Below, in pieces: positions 27,492 to 39,660 of a stretch of DNA of 64,000 nt; within the stretch, counting starts at the first letter, position 1; the number at the start of each line of letters is the position of its first letter. The notes under the pieces are model-generated. The model did no database searches and was not told the DNA's origin. It worked only from the letters and a program-made list of their open reading frames with translations. The translations under genes were made by a program, and so were the position numbers. The stretch is from positions 22,436,676 through 22,500,675 of the forward strand of contig NC_135550.1 in assembly GCF_964340395.1 (NCBI RefSeq). The letters run 5' to 3'. The DNA is from Glandiceps talaboti. Taxonomy: Eukaryota; Hemichordata; Enteropneusta; Spengelidae.

Positions 27492-30097
27492 TACGTCATT
27501 CCTATAAAATAAATGGTACAAATCATATTCCTACGCAATTTCCTCTTTTGTTTCAAGGAGTGTTTTTCGTTACAAAGCCATGTTGTGTTTCTGTCATGTT
27601 ATAGGGGTGTTTTGATTAACTGTGTTGGTGATGCCTTCACCATATAGATTTACATTGATAGCTTTTAGGACGAACCTTATCAATGACATGTGAATACAAT
27701 ATGGATTATCTGTATATTTATGCAGTGTTTTGCATCGAAGGTTATCTTTCGAGTGTACGCCGTAAAAGTAACACAACATATCTCGACACGACGCCACCAA
27801 TATTCTCAAATCATGCACTTCAAAAATCTAACAAATATATAGCAAAATTCAAATAAGAAAGTGATTTTATCTATAGGTTAACTGTGAGAGTGTCTAGTTG
27901 TTTTGATTGAAGAACACACCTAAAAGAACTGTTGTAGTATGTGGTGTTTCCATGACAACCGACCATATCTTGAGTTTCAGATTTCATCGCCATTCCTCTT
28001 CAGCCTTGTTAAACAACATACAGGCTTGCTGCTGTTTCTGTTTGTTATAAGGCACTGTAACGACAGTGACGAACCCGGCCTCTGTATTTTGTCACCTAGC
28101 TAACACTGAACAACATGCAGTTCGCCTACAGAGGGCGCGACCATCAAGAGAAATGCAGCCGTTACGAAATTCGGTAATATTTAATAAAATAGATAAGACT
28201 TTACATACTTATTTGTTACATATGATCTCTAATAACGAAAAACTCCGAAACATTCGACTTTGATCTTCCTGTGTCTGTGTTACAACTGAAAGAGATAAGT
28301 GTAATTCACAAAACTGTCTTTGAATACTTGCATGTTTAGAAGAAGAAAAAAGAATTCCTTTGTTATTAACCATGTAATTTAATCACATTGCAGTCATTGT
28401 GTTTGGTAAATGAAATCGTAAAATTAAATTACACTACTTTTGAACAAATCAAATTTGAAAAAAAAGTAGACCTTACTTCTCTTTAATCCAATATACAGGT
28501 AGATTTTTCCTGATCCAAGAGTTCAAGTCCAATAGATTTTTTTGTGTGGAATTAATCAGTGATGTTCAAATGTTCCCATATATCTTTCAAATCGTCTGAA
28601 TACATTAATATTATAGGGCTGTTAAGGTTAAAAATGAAATAACGTACTTCCATGTGCGCGCCCTGGTTCCTCTCAATTTAGATCATATAAAGTCTACATC
28701 ACAAGCGATTTCCAATTACAATATTCAATGGTACACTCAGGGCTTAAAAACCTCATTAGCAGTCATGTAATGTTCGTTTTATTGGACATTAGTGGTCGGG
28801 AGTCAAAGGTCGTGTGCACTACGCTGGAACACTGAAGAAAAACATGGAAAATCCATCTAGATCTGGTTTCTGACATTTGAGAAAGATTTGTATCTATACC
28901 CGTACCCCCCCCCCAATAATAACGATGATCTCTTATCGAGACACGTAACAATGAAATTGTCCTTATTTTTTTGAATTTTTTATTTTTTATTTTGTTGGTT
29001 TATTTTAATTAAGGCACATCATGCACCAACATAACTGTTGGGTATACTAGTTTGGAATACACAAATAATGAAACATTTAAGACATCAAAAAAGTTGATTT
29101 TTAAGACGGTTTGAAAGCAAATATTTTGCTTGGATTTCAATCATCATGAAATGGGACTCCAGCCTCAAAGATTGTTGATTTAATTCAAAACAAATGTCCT
29201 GTATTTTTTTTTTACAAACGGACCAAGAGGAAGCTTTTATATGGCAAGGTTTTGGGAAATTTTAAGAACTTTGCTCGATGGAAATTGGTCACGAGATTAA
29301 AAAGAAGAGAGCACCTCAAGCATTTCATTGTTTGGTCACTTTCAGTTATCACGCTACAAAAATAACTGTTTCAGATAAATTTTCTAGGCCCGTCGGGAAA
29401 ATTAAAATTTTCATTTTATTATGAGAAACACGTGTAAGTTTAGTATTCTTCTATCTGTGGACTATCTCCTTCACTGTAACATCTGAATTGAAATATTAAT
29501 GTCCCTTGGGGAAACATGTTTCCTATTCTGATAGGCCGGCCATCCATATTAAGGTCTGTGGACAGAGTTCTCAGTCATATCACGTTTCTCAGTTCAAATT
29601 CTACATCTATTAAAACAAGGACATGTTCATCATCTATATGTGGAAGATTTGTAGCAGGTGGCTAACTTCGTGCCAATTTCCTATAGCTAGATTTACATTT
29701 CATTCATTTCTATTCGAGTGATCTTTTTCAGGTTGGTGAAATAAACCTACTATCTCATTGACGACGCTGAACTCTCTTGTAACCATAACTACAGACTATA
29801 TAGATCATGTCTTCTATTTCTGTCCACGTCATATCAGCCATTATCTATATCGTGCGTAGAATGTACTATATTTTCACTTCATCGCATCCATATCAACTTG
29901 CACTCTAATATTTGAACTCATATGGAACGACATTCACATGTTGTTGTATAGTCTTTCACGAATGTCAGAAGTGAGGCTTTGTTCTGACTACGACTTCTGA
30001 GTGAAATGCTTTTACAAAATTACAACGAAACGGTTGACCGAGAGCCAGGTGCCAACAACTTTAGGGAGCCTTTAGTATTTACAGGGGGGGTGGGGGG
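27492..30097. other. Intergenic spacer, nothing recognised
   Basis: AT-rich DNA with a 10-nt C run at 28,905-28,914. No exon with supported borders was found. Confidence 0.55.
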
Positions 30098-30142
30098 TGT
30101 TCAGGGTTAGGTTTAGGGTTAGGGTTAGGGCTAGGGTTAGGT
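30098..30142. repeat. Interstitial TTAGGG telomere-type tract
   Basis: Six to seven TTAGGG-type units with minor variants (TTAGG, CTAGGG) follow a G-rich tract at 30,083-30,098. This hexamer is the telomere repeat of most non-arthropod animals. The tract abuts the left side of the retroelement remnant at 30,171. Confidence 0.85.
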
Positions 30143-30170
30143 ACCCATAATATCCGCCTATATCAATAAA

Positions 30171-30606
30171 ACTGCCGCTGACAACATTGCAATGAATTGC
30201 CAGTTGTAGTGTGAGGAGAGGAGTGGGTCTCATAGGTGTAAAACAGGAACAGTTGGGTAAGATACTACGGATAATGTTATGACTTGTGGTCTTCAGCTCA
30301 GCCAATGAGATCAATAACACAGGTATTTATTAATGCAGTACCTTCACACACATCCACATGGCGGCAGTAGTGAGAAATAACCAATGCCTTTAAAACTTTC
30401 AACATTGGTGGCAGCGGTGGTATTAAAACCTTACCAATGATTCTGGGAGTCGTGTCCTTTTACATTTCTGACAGCATTTTGAACTACTTTATCAGGGAAG
30501 GGTTATGTTTTAAGAGAAAGAAAGTTGACGGAGGGCCACATTTTACGCAACAGCCGGAGCCTGATTTCCACCGGCCCTTCCATTTGTAATTACTGAAGGC
30601 TGCCTT
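30171..30606 (+). mobile_element. LTR-retroelement remnant 1 (LTR end, primer-binding site, leader)
   Basis: Homologous in order to 34,121-34,652: TGTGAGGAGAGGA(A/G)TGGGTCTCA, AGGAACAG, CTTCAGCTC, ATGAGATCAAT, ACCAATGCCT, then the primer-site-like TGGTGGCAGCGGTGG at 30,406-30,420, TTACCAATGATTCTG, and TTTTACGCAACAG. CAACA just before the primer site fits an LTR end. The following bases (TATTAAAACC) no longer match tRNA, so this copy is the more eroded one. No gag or pol coding was found. Confidence 0.6.
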
Positions 30607-33600
30607 AGCTTATTAGCATATATAATACTAAGATTGCAGTAAATTTTTATTTTGCGATCTATCGAAGATTACAAAGTCCTGACATCGTGATGCATATGTT
30701 AATTTTCAAAATCTGTTGAAACCAAACAATGACGAATAACTCATTTGGTAATTGCAAAAGCAATTGCATTTTCTTCTATCTTGGCGTTGGTGTGATGGAC
30801 TTTTATTTACAACCCGTATGTGTGATACTTTCTTGCATGTAGAACATTAGGATTGAACAAATGACCTTTTGTATGCAATCAGTAATATACCTAGATATCA
30901 AATCTATATATCAAACAGGAATTTCAACTCACAGATTTGGAACAATTTCTTTGAATTGTTAAAAAATATTCTCTTGTTACTATGAACCTCAAGCCCATGA
31001 ACATCCCATTATCTATGTATACATCGTGTATTCGTTACATGCACCCCCCCCCCCCATAAACGAAATGTGTAACTGTTTCCTGGTAATTGTATTGTTACGT
31101 TCTGGGGTTGCTTAATGTTACGTTTCCTGTATCTAATTAGTTAGATCGACAGAACGTAAACGATTCTCCACTCTATCTTTCTAGGGTACCGGGACGTAAA
31201 GAGCTTGTCTAAGTTGGAAATTAGCCACACAGGTGTCGTCAATCACACGTACGCTTTTACACGCAGGCAGAGAGTGACACTGTACGTCAACAGTTGCGTT
31301 GTAATTCAAAATCTAAAAGTATCTTTATTTCTCCATGTCCTTAACATATAAGTTCTAGTTGTCGCCTTGAAATTATAGTGATGCCATTATTCTAAATTTA
31401 ATTTGCTATAAATAAATGATCTCTCAGAAGACATGGTGAGCTTTCCACCAGAATATTTAAGATTGAGATTTAAGATCATGCCATAAATTTTCCACGTTAC
31501 TTTGTTAAAGATCACGCTATTGGGGAATTAGGGTATTTAATCTGAATTCGATAATCAACAAGTCATCTTGTTTACAAATACTAGTCTATGTTGTTTGATC
31601 AAAATTGTTAGCTTAGTATATTCATTAATACAGGATTAGTAGATAAATCAACATATTAGTAGATAACGTTGTTGTTAGCTCCCTCTTGTAAGAAAAGGGT
31701 AAATTATACGTTAATTTTGGTAAAATATGCCAAAATTCCAAATATCACATTTCTGGATCGTAAGGGTATAATTCTAGTAAGTGAAAGGTAAATATAATGC
31801 TTTCTTGGTATGACTCTCCTGGGTGACTTTAATGTAATAGCAAACATTCGAATTTTTGAAAGGTTAGCTATCTGATGTAAAATGGTTATCTTTTTAAGAC
31901 AATTTTGAGCGTGTATTTGCAGTACCATTATTTTTTCTCCTTTTTCGGTCACGTACTTGCAACGATTACTGTACTCGTAGTTGCTGTGTATGTGGAATGA
32001 TGAAACTGTTTTCTCTCGGGATTTTGTATGTATTTGAACGATTTGTGTTCAACGTTATCAAATTAAATCCCAGAATCAATGGAAGAAACATGAATATAAC
32101 TGATTCATATTGATCAGTGGTCACCATACTCAACGATGACAAAAGATGCTCAGTAGGCCTGACTACTTCGATCTCAGAAAATATAGGAATATGGTCCATT
32201 TATGGTCCTCTCCTTTATAACATTACACATAAGACTCAGTGGCAATTTATTAATATGGTTTGGCGTATCACTCTCTTTATATACTAGTAATAGTATAGGA
32301 TGTTGAGATGACGAAAACTAGACAACATACTTGTAAAATGAGAGACCTAGTATTAAAGCTTCCGAGTCCGGCGTCATAGTAGACGTGTGAAGGTGAATGA
32401 CCAGTAAACCACTGACTTCAAAAGAAATGAGATTAAAGACGTCGTTATGAGTGATGAGTAGTATTTTAGTCACATGTGTTTATCATATATTACAAATGAT
32501 TCAAGTTATTTGGAGTTTAGTCATGCTAATATATGTGATGGAAAACATCAAAGGCCAGGATATGTTCGTGTAGCTACACTGCTCTACAACAGTCCGATGT
32601 GGACATGTTACAATTCTGTAAACATACTTAGAGCAATGAGATCCCACGTTTCCTTTTTTAGACTACAAATATGTAAAATGAATGAACGTAGGCTTTCTTA
32701 AATATTTAACCCTAAAAGGAAGATCTGTTTCAGAACTCATCTGAAATTTACAAACTGTAGGTCATATCATCTTCTTTTTTTTTGTCAGAAGCCTTACAGG
32801 CGTGCATGACGCGAAGAGTCTAGATCAGTCAGTAAACATTCCGCCATGCAGTAGTATTGCTATATGATGGATGAGTTCCGTACACGTATATGTCGTATGC
32901 ATTAATGAAATGTGTGATTTTCTTTTCATTATAATTCTCACTGGTAAAGCAAATCATCGAGGTTTCAATAAAAACAATCTACACCTTAAAGGTTATACTC
33001 GGTCAGGTATATTGATGAGTAGATTTGGACAAACAATTCATGAAATATAGTACAGTCTAAGATTAGATCTCAAATCATACGTAATCTGTAGGCAAAATGT
33101 ATATCTCTTTCAAGTCTTCAATTTTGAAAAGAGATGACGCTTAAAGATAACTCATATTGTGGGAGACACCTTGATTTGAATCCAACCCATAGCAGAACAA
33201 TGTGCATCCGTGAGAAGCAATATCGCAGCACCGAATTGAACTCGAAACTAGTCTCAAAAGATGTCATAACGTAGATAACATATCAATGGTGAATAAACAT
33301 GTATAAAAATACACTGGAGAGAAATTCATCGTTTGTCTATGTTATGGATAAAAGTACAAGAGTTTAGCGATGTGTATAATATCACGTATGAGTGAATACA
33401 GTTATGCCGTCACGGTGGTGTGTGACAAAGGATATTGTGTATGAATGAAGCGTGTCGGTAAACACGGTATACAGATTACAGAAGTTGTACGTCAGGAACT
33501 AACAGGCAATCGTACTTTGGGTTAATTCCAGTCTAGGGTTACAACAGTAACTAGCAAACGTAATTGCCATCTTTATATATTAATATAATTTCTTTGGTCA

Positions 33601-34120
33601 CCATGGTAAAATGACTTATTTTTGCAATATTCGTCATTGAACCACCGTGACGTTACATGTTCATACCATGCATTAGATAACACTTCAATATTTATACGAT
33701 CTATTACGAAAATTGAATGAATATTTCAACTCCAATACTGACTCCTAGTTTGATAATAACTGTCATCAAACGACGGTTTTCTCTTTACTCCAGTGTCACT
33801 TGATCTGCTGTATGGGGAAAGACAAATGTTCGCGTACACCACAAGGTTAAAGAGTCTGTGTAATTACAAGGGGGCAGGGGAATTAGGAGTGGGGTGATAT
33901 TTTCAAAAATCAGTTTTGGGGAGAGCCATAGTTTAGAAAGAAAAAGCATTGGGGGAGGGTCGCATTTTACTTTAGACTCATTGTGAATATCTAACTTAGC
34001 ATTATTTTGTGATGGTGGCATAATAATCCCACTTCTGCCACCGGTTCATTATTCTATTGCTGAACATCCAATCACTGCCACCATTGTAAAGTAATATAAG
34101 AACATTTCAGTCAAATTGTT
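30607..34120. other. Intergenic spacer
   Basis: No recognised gene. Contains a 12-nt C run at 31,044-31,055. Several 60-80 codon open frames have no family signature. Confidence 0.55.
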
Positions 34121-34652
34121 GATGACAACCATGCAGTGAATCAATTATTAGTTGTGGTGGTGTGAGGAGAGGAATGGGTCTCACAGGAGTGAAGGAGGAA
34201 CAGTGTGATGAGATATTGAGGATAATGCGGTAGAAAAGGATGTTGACCTAGGTCACAATTTGGGTATTGCACCTATAGTCTTTGAGAGTTCTGGCCTTCA
34301 GCTCTGTATCAATGAGATCAATATTGGTACTGTGGAAGGTCTATGCTTAGATTCAAATATTTAATTTACTCAATGCAGTGCTTTCACACAAATTCAGTGG
34401 GAAACTACCAATGCCTGTAACAATTTGAATGTGGTGGCAGCGGTGGGATCGAGCCCTTACCATTGATTCTGTGCGTCGTGTCCATTTTTTCGTCTGACAA
34501 CATTTTAACCCATTTTTTTAAAAAAATATTTAAACAGTGGAGTTTAAAGTTTTAGAGAAAGTTGGATCGGGGTAAAGTCACTTTTTACGCAACAGAGCAG
34601 ACTTGATTTCCCCCGGGTCTACCCCCGTAATTACTGAAAGCGTCCTTACTTG
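34121..34652 (+). mobile_element. LTR-retroelement remnant 2 (LTR end, primer-binding site, leader)
   Basis: The primer-binding site TGGTGGCAGCGGTGGGAT at 34,432-34,449 is the exact reverse complement of a tRNA-Leu 3' end plus CCA, and the next bases CGAGCCC nearly continue into the T arm. Sequence before it corresponds to an LTR 3' end and sequence after it to an untranslated leader, both shared with remnant 1. No open gag or pol frame follows and no paired 3' LTR was found. A tRNA-derived SINE read on the opposite strand is the alternative; I saw no A box to support it. Confidence 0.62.
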
Positions 34653-36080
34653 TAACCAGAATTGTTCAATTCAGTTCAAATGAACGAGTGTAACTATTAA
34701 TTCAGTTTAGTAAATGGGTCACAATGAACTCATTACAATCATGATCGTTACTATGACGTCAACTATTGCACTGCGGTGTAGTATTGCGCCGATACAGGTT
34801 TTTCCTGTTGATTCATCGTGTCATTACGTACAGTACACCGTACTTTCTGCTGATTTCTTGACTTTCGTGGCCCAATACCAACGTGTATGTGTACGTTGTA
34901 TAGGACATGCTACTTAATCTGTCTATTATATTTAAACGAACAGTTAGTAATGGCAATCATGCATCGTCTTACGCCTCTTCGAAATTCACTAACAATATTA
35001 TACCATAAATTTTCCTCCGCTGATGAAAAGGACAAGAAACTCGAGTTTAGCGAACCTTGAATCATGCCAGCAGTATTAGTATTGTTTACAATCATGAAAG
35101 CTACTTCATATTTAGGGCAATATCAATTTCAGTAATTTCAAATGAAACGTGACATTTCAACACAGTTATGCCTATTTTCAATATCAAACTCACCAGGATG
35201 TATTACCAATTCTTTTATTAAATTCTAACGATCATTATCCGTTCACTGTTGTTTGTCATGTTCTGATTGATGGTGAAATAGAACCCTTTTTTTTCTGCCA
35301 TTGAAATGAGTTTATAGTGTGGACATTATTTTATTTTGACCTTCCTTTACATGGATACAGAGCAAACAACTACTACAGGCAGACCTCTTTAACAGGAAAA
35401 AATAGTCGCCGATCGCGACGTTTCTTTCCAAGATATATAACCATAATGATGCATACATATATATTATCCCGATCTAAGGAATTTTTAAAAAAGTAGATTG
35501 ATTCAAGTTCTATATATAACGTATTACGCAGTGTGTTCTTTTTGTATCAACCTCTGTTTTGATCTTCATGTGACTTCAAACGAAACAAGTAACACTAATT
35601 ATATCGAAACCTATCAGCAAATGACTGAAACACAATTTATGAAAACAGCTGCAAAAGAAATTTGTGATATCTGATTTCGTATATGCCATTTTGTTTGTTT
35701 TTTTGTTTTTTTGTTTGTTTGTTGTTCGTTCGTTTGTTTGTTTGTTTGTTTGTTTGTTTGCAGGGTAACTAAAAAACAAAAACATGAATGGATGTAGATA
35801 TATCTTTGTGGCAAGATTGACTATGAGACAATGACCGACTTATTAAATATTCCGTGGAGATCCCATTCGGATCTTAACTTGGGAATGAATATTAAAGTCA
35901 CTATTAGTAATACTTGCACTATCAGCCAGCACTTTCTAACTCTTGAGGGCACCCTTCTCTGTCTTTGTTTTGTATGTAATAACTGGATTATTATGACGTG
36001 TCTATGATGAGAACTTTTCAGGGTTGATGGATATCGGAGGCAAACCTTCTATTTATCACAAAACACAGTAGTGATCTTAG
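34653..36080. other. Intergenic spacer with (TTTG)n tract
   Basis: No recognised gene. A T-rich TTTG/TTCG microsatellite occupies about 35,690-35,760. Confidence 0.6.
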
Positions 36081-36190
36081 TATGTATGTATGTATGTATG
36101 TATGTATGTATGTATGTATGTATGTATGTATGTATGTATGTATGTATGTATGTATGTATGTATGTATGTATGTATGTATGTATGTATGTA

Positions 36191-36231
<41 letters not shown>

Positions 36232-36254
36232 GTAGGTAGGTAGGTAGGTAGGTA
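36081..36254. repeat. Compound array (TATG)n-(TG)n-(TAGG)n
   Basis: TATG units from 36,081 to about 36,196 pass into a TG run to about 36,229 and then into TAGG units to 36,254. It is another array whose unit changes in blocks. The THIHTYIH-type frame on the - strand is an artefact. Confidence 0.95.
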
Positions 36255-37639
36255 GACAGGGGCACGTATTATTGCTTAGATTGCCGTTTTCTTAGGAAAA
36301 TATTGTACGAATTCTGCTGCTACAAATGTATAAATCTCTATACTATACTAGTAGTAATATTACTCTTTTCTCCTTATAGGTGGGAATATATAGTCAAAAG
36401 GTTGTAATATTTAGTCTGTAGACCTGGAAAACAACAATCTATGAAATAGTACACGCCCCCATTGGGTAGGTAGATGTGTGTGTGTTCGTGTGTGTTATTT
36501 GTTTATCGTGAATAATTTGACCTCAATGTCCTCTAAAACATATGTATAAGCTGACCTTCGCAATGTCAATCCTCCAGATAGCCACCTAGATCTAGTTGTA
36601 GCAGACATTACATGCAACTAGTGTCGCTAATTGTAGTTTATCTAGTTTTATGTGGACGAGACAGTGCACATAGCAATAAATGTATGCCCCTAAGACATCA
36701 TTATATGAAGGCCACTTAACAACATCAAAGCCACTACATCCGTGTCTTAAATTTGATATTTCCTTTTATCTATATGTTGCCGTTGTTCAGCCCTTGGGCT
36801 TGCTTGGCTGACACCGGGCTTCCTTGGCTGTGATACTGGGTATGCAGCAGCAAGGACGAGCTTCCGACAGAGTTTACAAAAATGTAACATGTACAGTCAG
36901 TTATTGTCAGTATGGACAGTCTAAATAAAAGATGACGTAGTATCTCAAGGTGCGTCAATATGGGAAATGAGGAAAAGCGCGGTTACCGTGACAACCAATT
37001 GTTAATATTGCATCGTTGTATGAAAATACCTAGATGAATAGTGACAGGTCATCAAAGGTGAACATTGGACAACATTTGTAAAAATGAATTACACGGGAAT
37101 TGAAAATCGCACACTGGGATCTGGTGAAAGTAAACATAATAAGTATTTTGTCCGTTCTAATCATCACGCTAACTCTCGGTAAAATACAAATATCAACTAC
37201 CAATGACATTACCGTTAACAGTCTTGTAAAATTTGTAACATGTACTATTTACTACTCTCCTTCTCGTTAACCTTCCGAGTTTCCTGTAACAAGTTCATCA
37301 GCAGTGTCACTGTCTTCTCGTTACTCTTCCCATTACAAATTAATTAGCCTCTAACCTCTCGCAAAATTTGTTTGGAGAGAGAAAGTTTGGGACCGCGTGA
37401 TTAGCCCGGTATGACAGCCAATGCAAATAACACTTGGGTTATTGGTTTGATATGAATATTTCCTCCAACTAATGATCACGCATTATGTACATGTATTTAT
37501 AAAGTCTAATAGCGACGTGTCTCTGTTGATGAATATATAATTTAGAAAATTTAAGATTAGCAAAAATCATTTGGAAACGAAAATAAAATATTGATATACA
37601 CAGTTTTGTGAGTTTCCAAGGCAGACAGTGGTATACGTC

Positions 37640-37785
37640 TGAGGCTAGCTCTGGATTTATACGCTACGGGGTTTCGACACGTCTTCTCCCACTCCTGGAT
37701 TTATACGCTACGGGGTTTCGACACGTCTTCTCCGGCGAAGACGTGTCGAAACCCCGTAGCGTATAAATCCAGAGCTAGTCTAAGG
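37640..37785. mobile_element. Foldback element with 42-nt perfect inverted repeat
   Basis: The left arm at 37,645-37,686 (CTAGCTCTGG...GTCTTC) is the exact reverse complement of the right arm at 37,737-37,778. A second direct copy of most of the left arm (from CTGGATTTATACG) sits at 37,695-37,733, so the right arm can pair with either left copy; with the inner copy the loop is only a few bases around CCGG. Weaker pairing extends outward (TGAGGCTAG against CTAGTCTAAG). The arms are CpG-rich compared with their surroundings. No coding capacity. A foldback or MITE insertion with an internal stem duplication is the best reading. Confidence 0.75.
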
Positions 37786-37949
37786 CATATCATTAATTTC
37801 AGTGGCACTATGAATGATGTATATAATACTGCCCTGTTAGCAGACAATACGTTATCATAGTTTAATATATATATAGTGCTGTTACATACTCATTCTAATA
37901 AAACACCTGCTTTAAATTTTAAGAATGATCTAGAACAGCTTATTAACAA

Positions 37950-37950
<1 letters not shown>

Positions 37951-38011
<61 letters not shown>

Positions 38012-38012
38012 A
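37951..38012. repeat. (CA)n microsatellite
   Basis: A CA dinucleotide run with one CAAACA interruption near its 3' end. Confidence 0.95.
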
Positions 38013-38610
38013 ACACTATGTACGAGTTCTTGTATGAAAATCTATCTCTCTCTCATGCTTTCAAAATATGTTATTTATTTTCAGGTTAACTCATTTTTAT
38101 CATGAACGTTTGAAAGCTATGAATAAACACAGAATATAAATATAGAGAGAAAATTGTACTCTTAGTCTACGACCGATGACCGGTGACTTTTCACATATGA
38201 TACATATGATATAGCAAACTTGTGCAATAACTCAGATTATAGACGTTGGTGGCGCTAATCAACGTCAACAATGAAATTTACGCATCCCGCATCAGTTTTC
38301 CTTTGGTGTGTTTCCTTAGATACAGAACATGAATCAGTTTTACTCGATGTAAATGCAATTAATATACATGGTTAAATATTTGAACATTTCATTTCTAAGA
38401 TAATCACAACACTTGCCACACATATTGTTAAAATTTTCTTAATTTTAATTTTTTTTTTATGATGTGATATACATGAAAGAGTATTTTATAACTGGATGCG
38501 TGTAAGTGTCGGGTTGGCGCACCAACTCGGATGATTTTAACATCGTTACTTCTTCAATACATCTCAGTGTATACATTTAACGGCAACGAGAGTCGAATCC
38601 GGCTTTCCTT

Positions 38611-38907
38611 GTGGTTGTCAGCTATTTCACAGTAGTGTTGAAAGATATACGGAAGCAATACACAAAAAAATGGATAAAAAACAATTACATGTCATTTTTC
38701 GAAACGAAAGGAGACAATTTCTCCGAAACAGCGACCTCTATGTCAAAATTAAATCGAGATTTGTTTGATGATAAGTTATTACGAAGTACGCCCTCAAAGG
38801 TACACCTTGATGACGAAACGATTGTTACCATGGAGATCGTGATATGGCTTTGTAGTTCTATAATTAAAAAAAAAACACGGGAGCAATTACACGATTTAGG
38901 AACCTAG
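38611..38907 (+). CDS. Unrecognised open frame, 98 codons, possibly not a gene
   Basis: The frame is open from about 38,611 to a stop at 38,905-38,907. The first ATG in frame is at 38,689 (MSFFETKGDNF), so a conventional start would leave about 72 residues. The product is hydrophilic and Lys-rich with one short hydrophobic patch (TMEIVIWLCSSII). A TTTCACAG acceptor-like site lies inside the frame at about 38,632. I recognise no family. It lies in the CpG-rich spacer just beyond the predicted 3' end of the TWIK gene. It could be an exon, a transposon relic or chance. Confidence 0.15.
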   Translation: MVVSYFTVVLKDIRKQYTKKWIKNNYMSFFETKGDNFSETATSMSKLNRDLFDDKLLRSTPSKVHLDDETIVTMEIVIWLCSSIIKKKTREQLHDLGT

Positions 38908-39612
38908 ATATTTTATGATGAAACTATGTAATGTTTCTATTCCATTTGAACATATTTTCCCAGAACAAGCATACTAATTTCAGTTCAGTTCTGACAGAGA
39001 AATAATCAACACATCTTTATTACAAAGGAACGTTTTCTCCGACACGGATACCCCGGGCACGGAGAGCTCTGGAACCCGATTTCAAGTCGCACAAGCTGAG
39101 TCTAGGAGCTTTTTTACTAAATCAAAATACTTGCATAAATCCTATGTTTACTTCAGTAATTAAAATACTACGAGTACCTTTAAGATCTGCAGCAAAAATT
39201 ACGCCCGAAAACGTAGGATAAACTCAGCTTCATAGACTCAGTTATTTAGAATTATAAAAAAAAACTCTTTTCCCCAATAACATATTAAACCATACACAGT
39301 CACACTGTCAAGACAATCTCACATCTCTTTTGCTGTCTGTCTGTTTAGCAGGTACGGACGTCGTTACTGTCGACACACCACACATACACGAAATGGTACG
39401 TTTGAGGAAATTAATGGATCCCAAAATTTGAGAAATTTACCTAGTCAGAGTATTTGCTGTCAGACCATGTTGATGTGTTATGTATTTCCATTCTATTTTA
39501 TACCATTACAAACATTACATCTAGTATGTGTATCAGGTGGAAAAAATCTTTTTAACAATATACTAAAGGTGTATGATGATTGAATTCCATCAACTTGCAA
39601 GTTTTGAATGTT

Positions 39613-39638
39613 TCACACACACACACACACACACACAC
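39613..39638. repeat. (CA)n microsatellite
   Basis: A 26-bp CA run about 20 bp outside a candidate - strand polyadenylation signal at 39,661. Confidence 0.95.
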
Positions 39639-39660
39639 TTTGCTACAGCACTACTGAACC

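Noticed and set aside
34425-34500. tRNA gene or SINE head on the - strand, from the GCTCGATCC B-box-like string
   Set aside because: No A box or acceptor 5' strand; the match is to the tRNA 3' end plus CCA, which fits a retroelement primer-binding site better.
36077-36265. IHTY frame on the - strand
   Set aside because: Translation of the TATG/TG/TAGG array.
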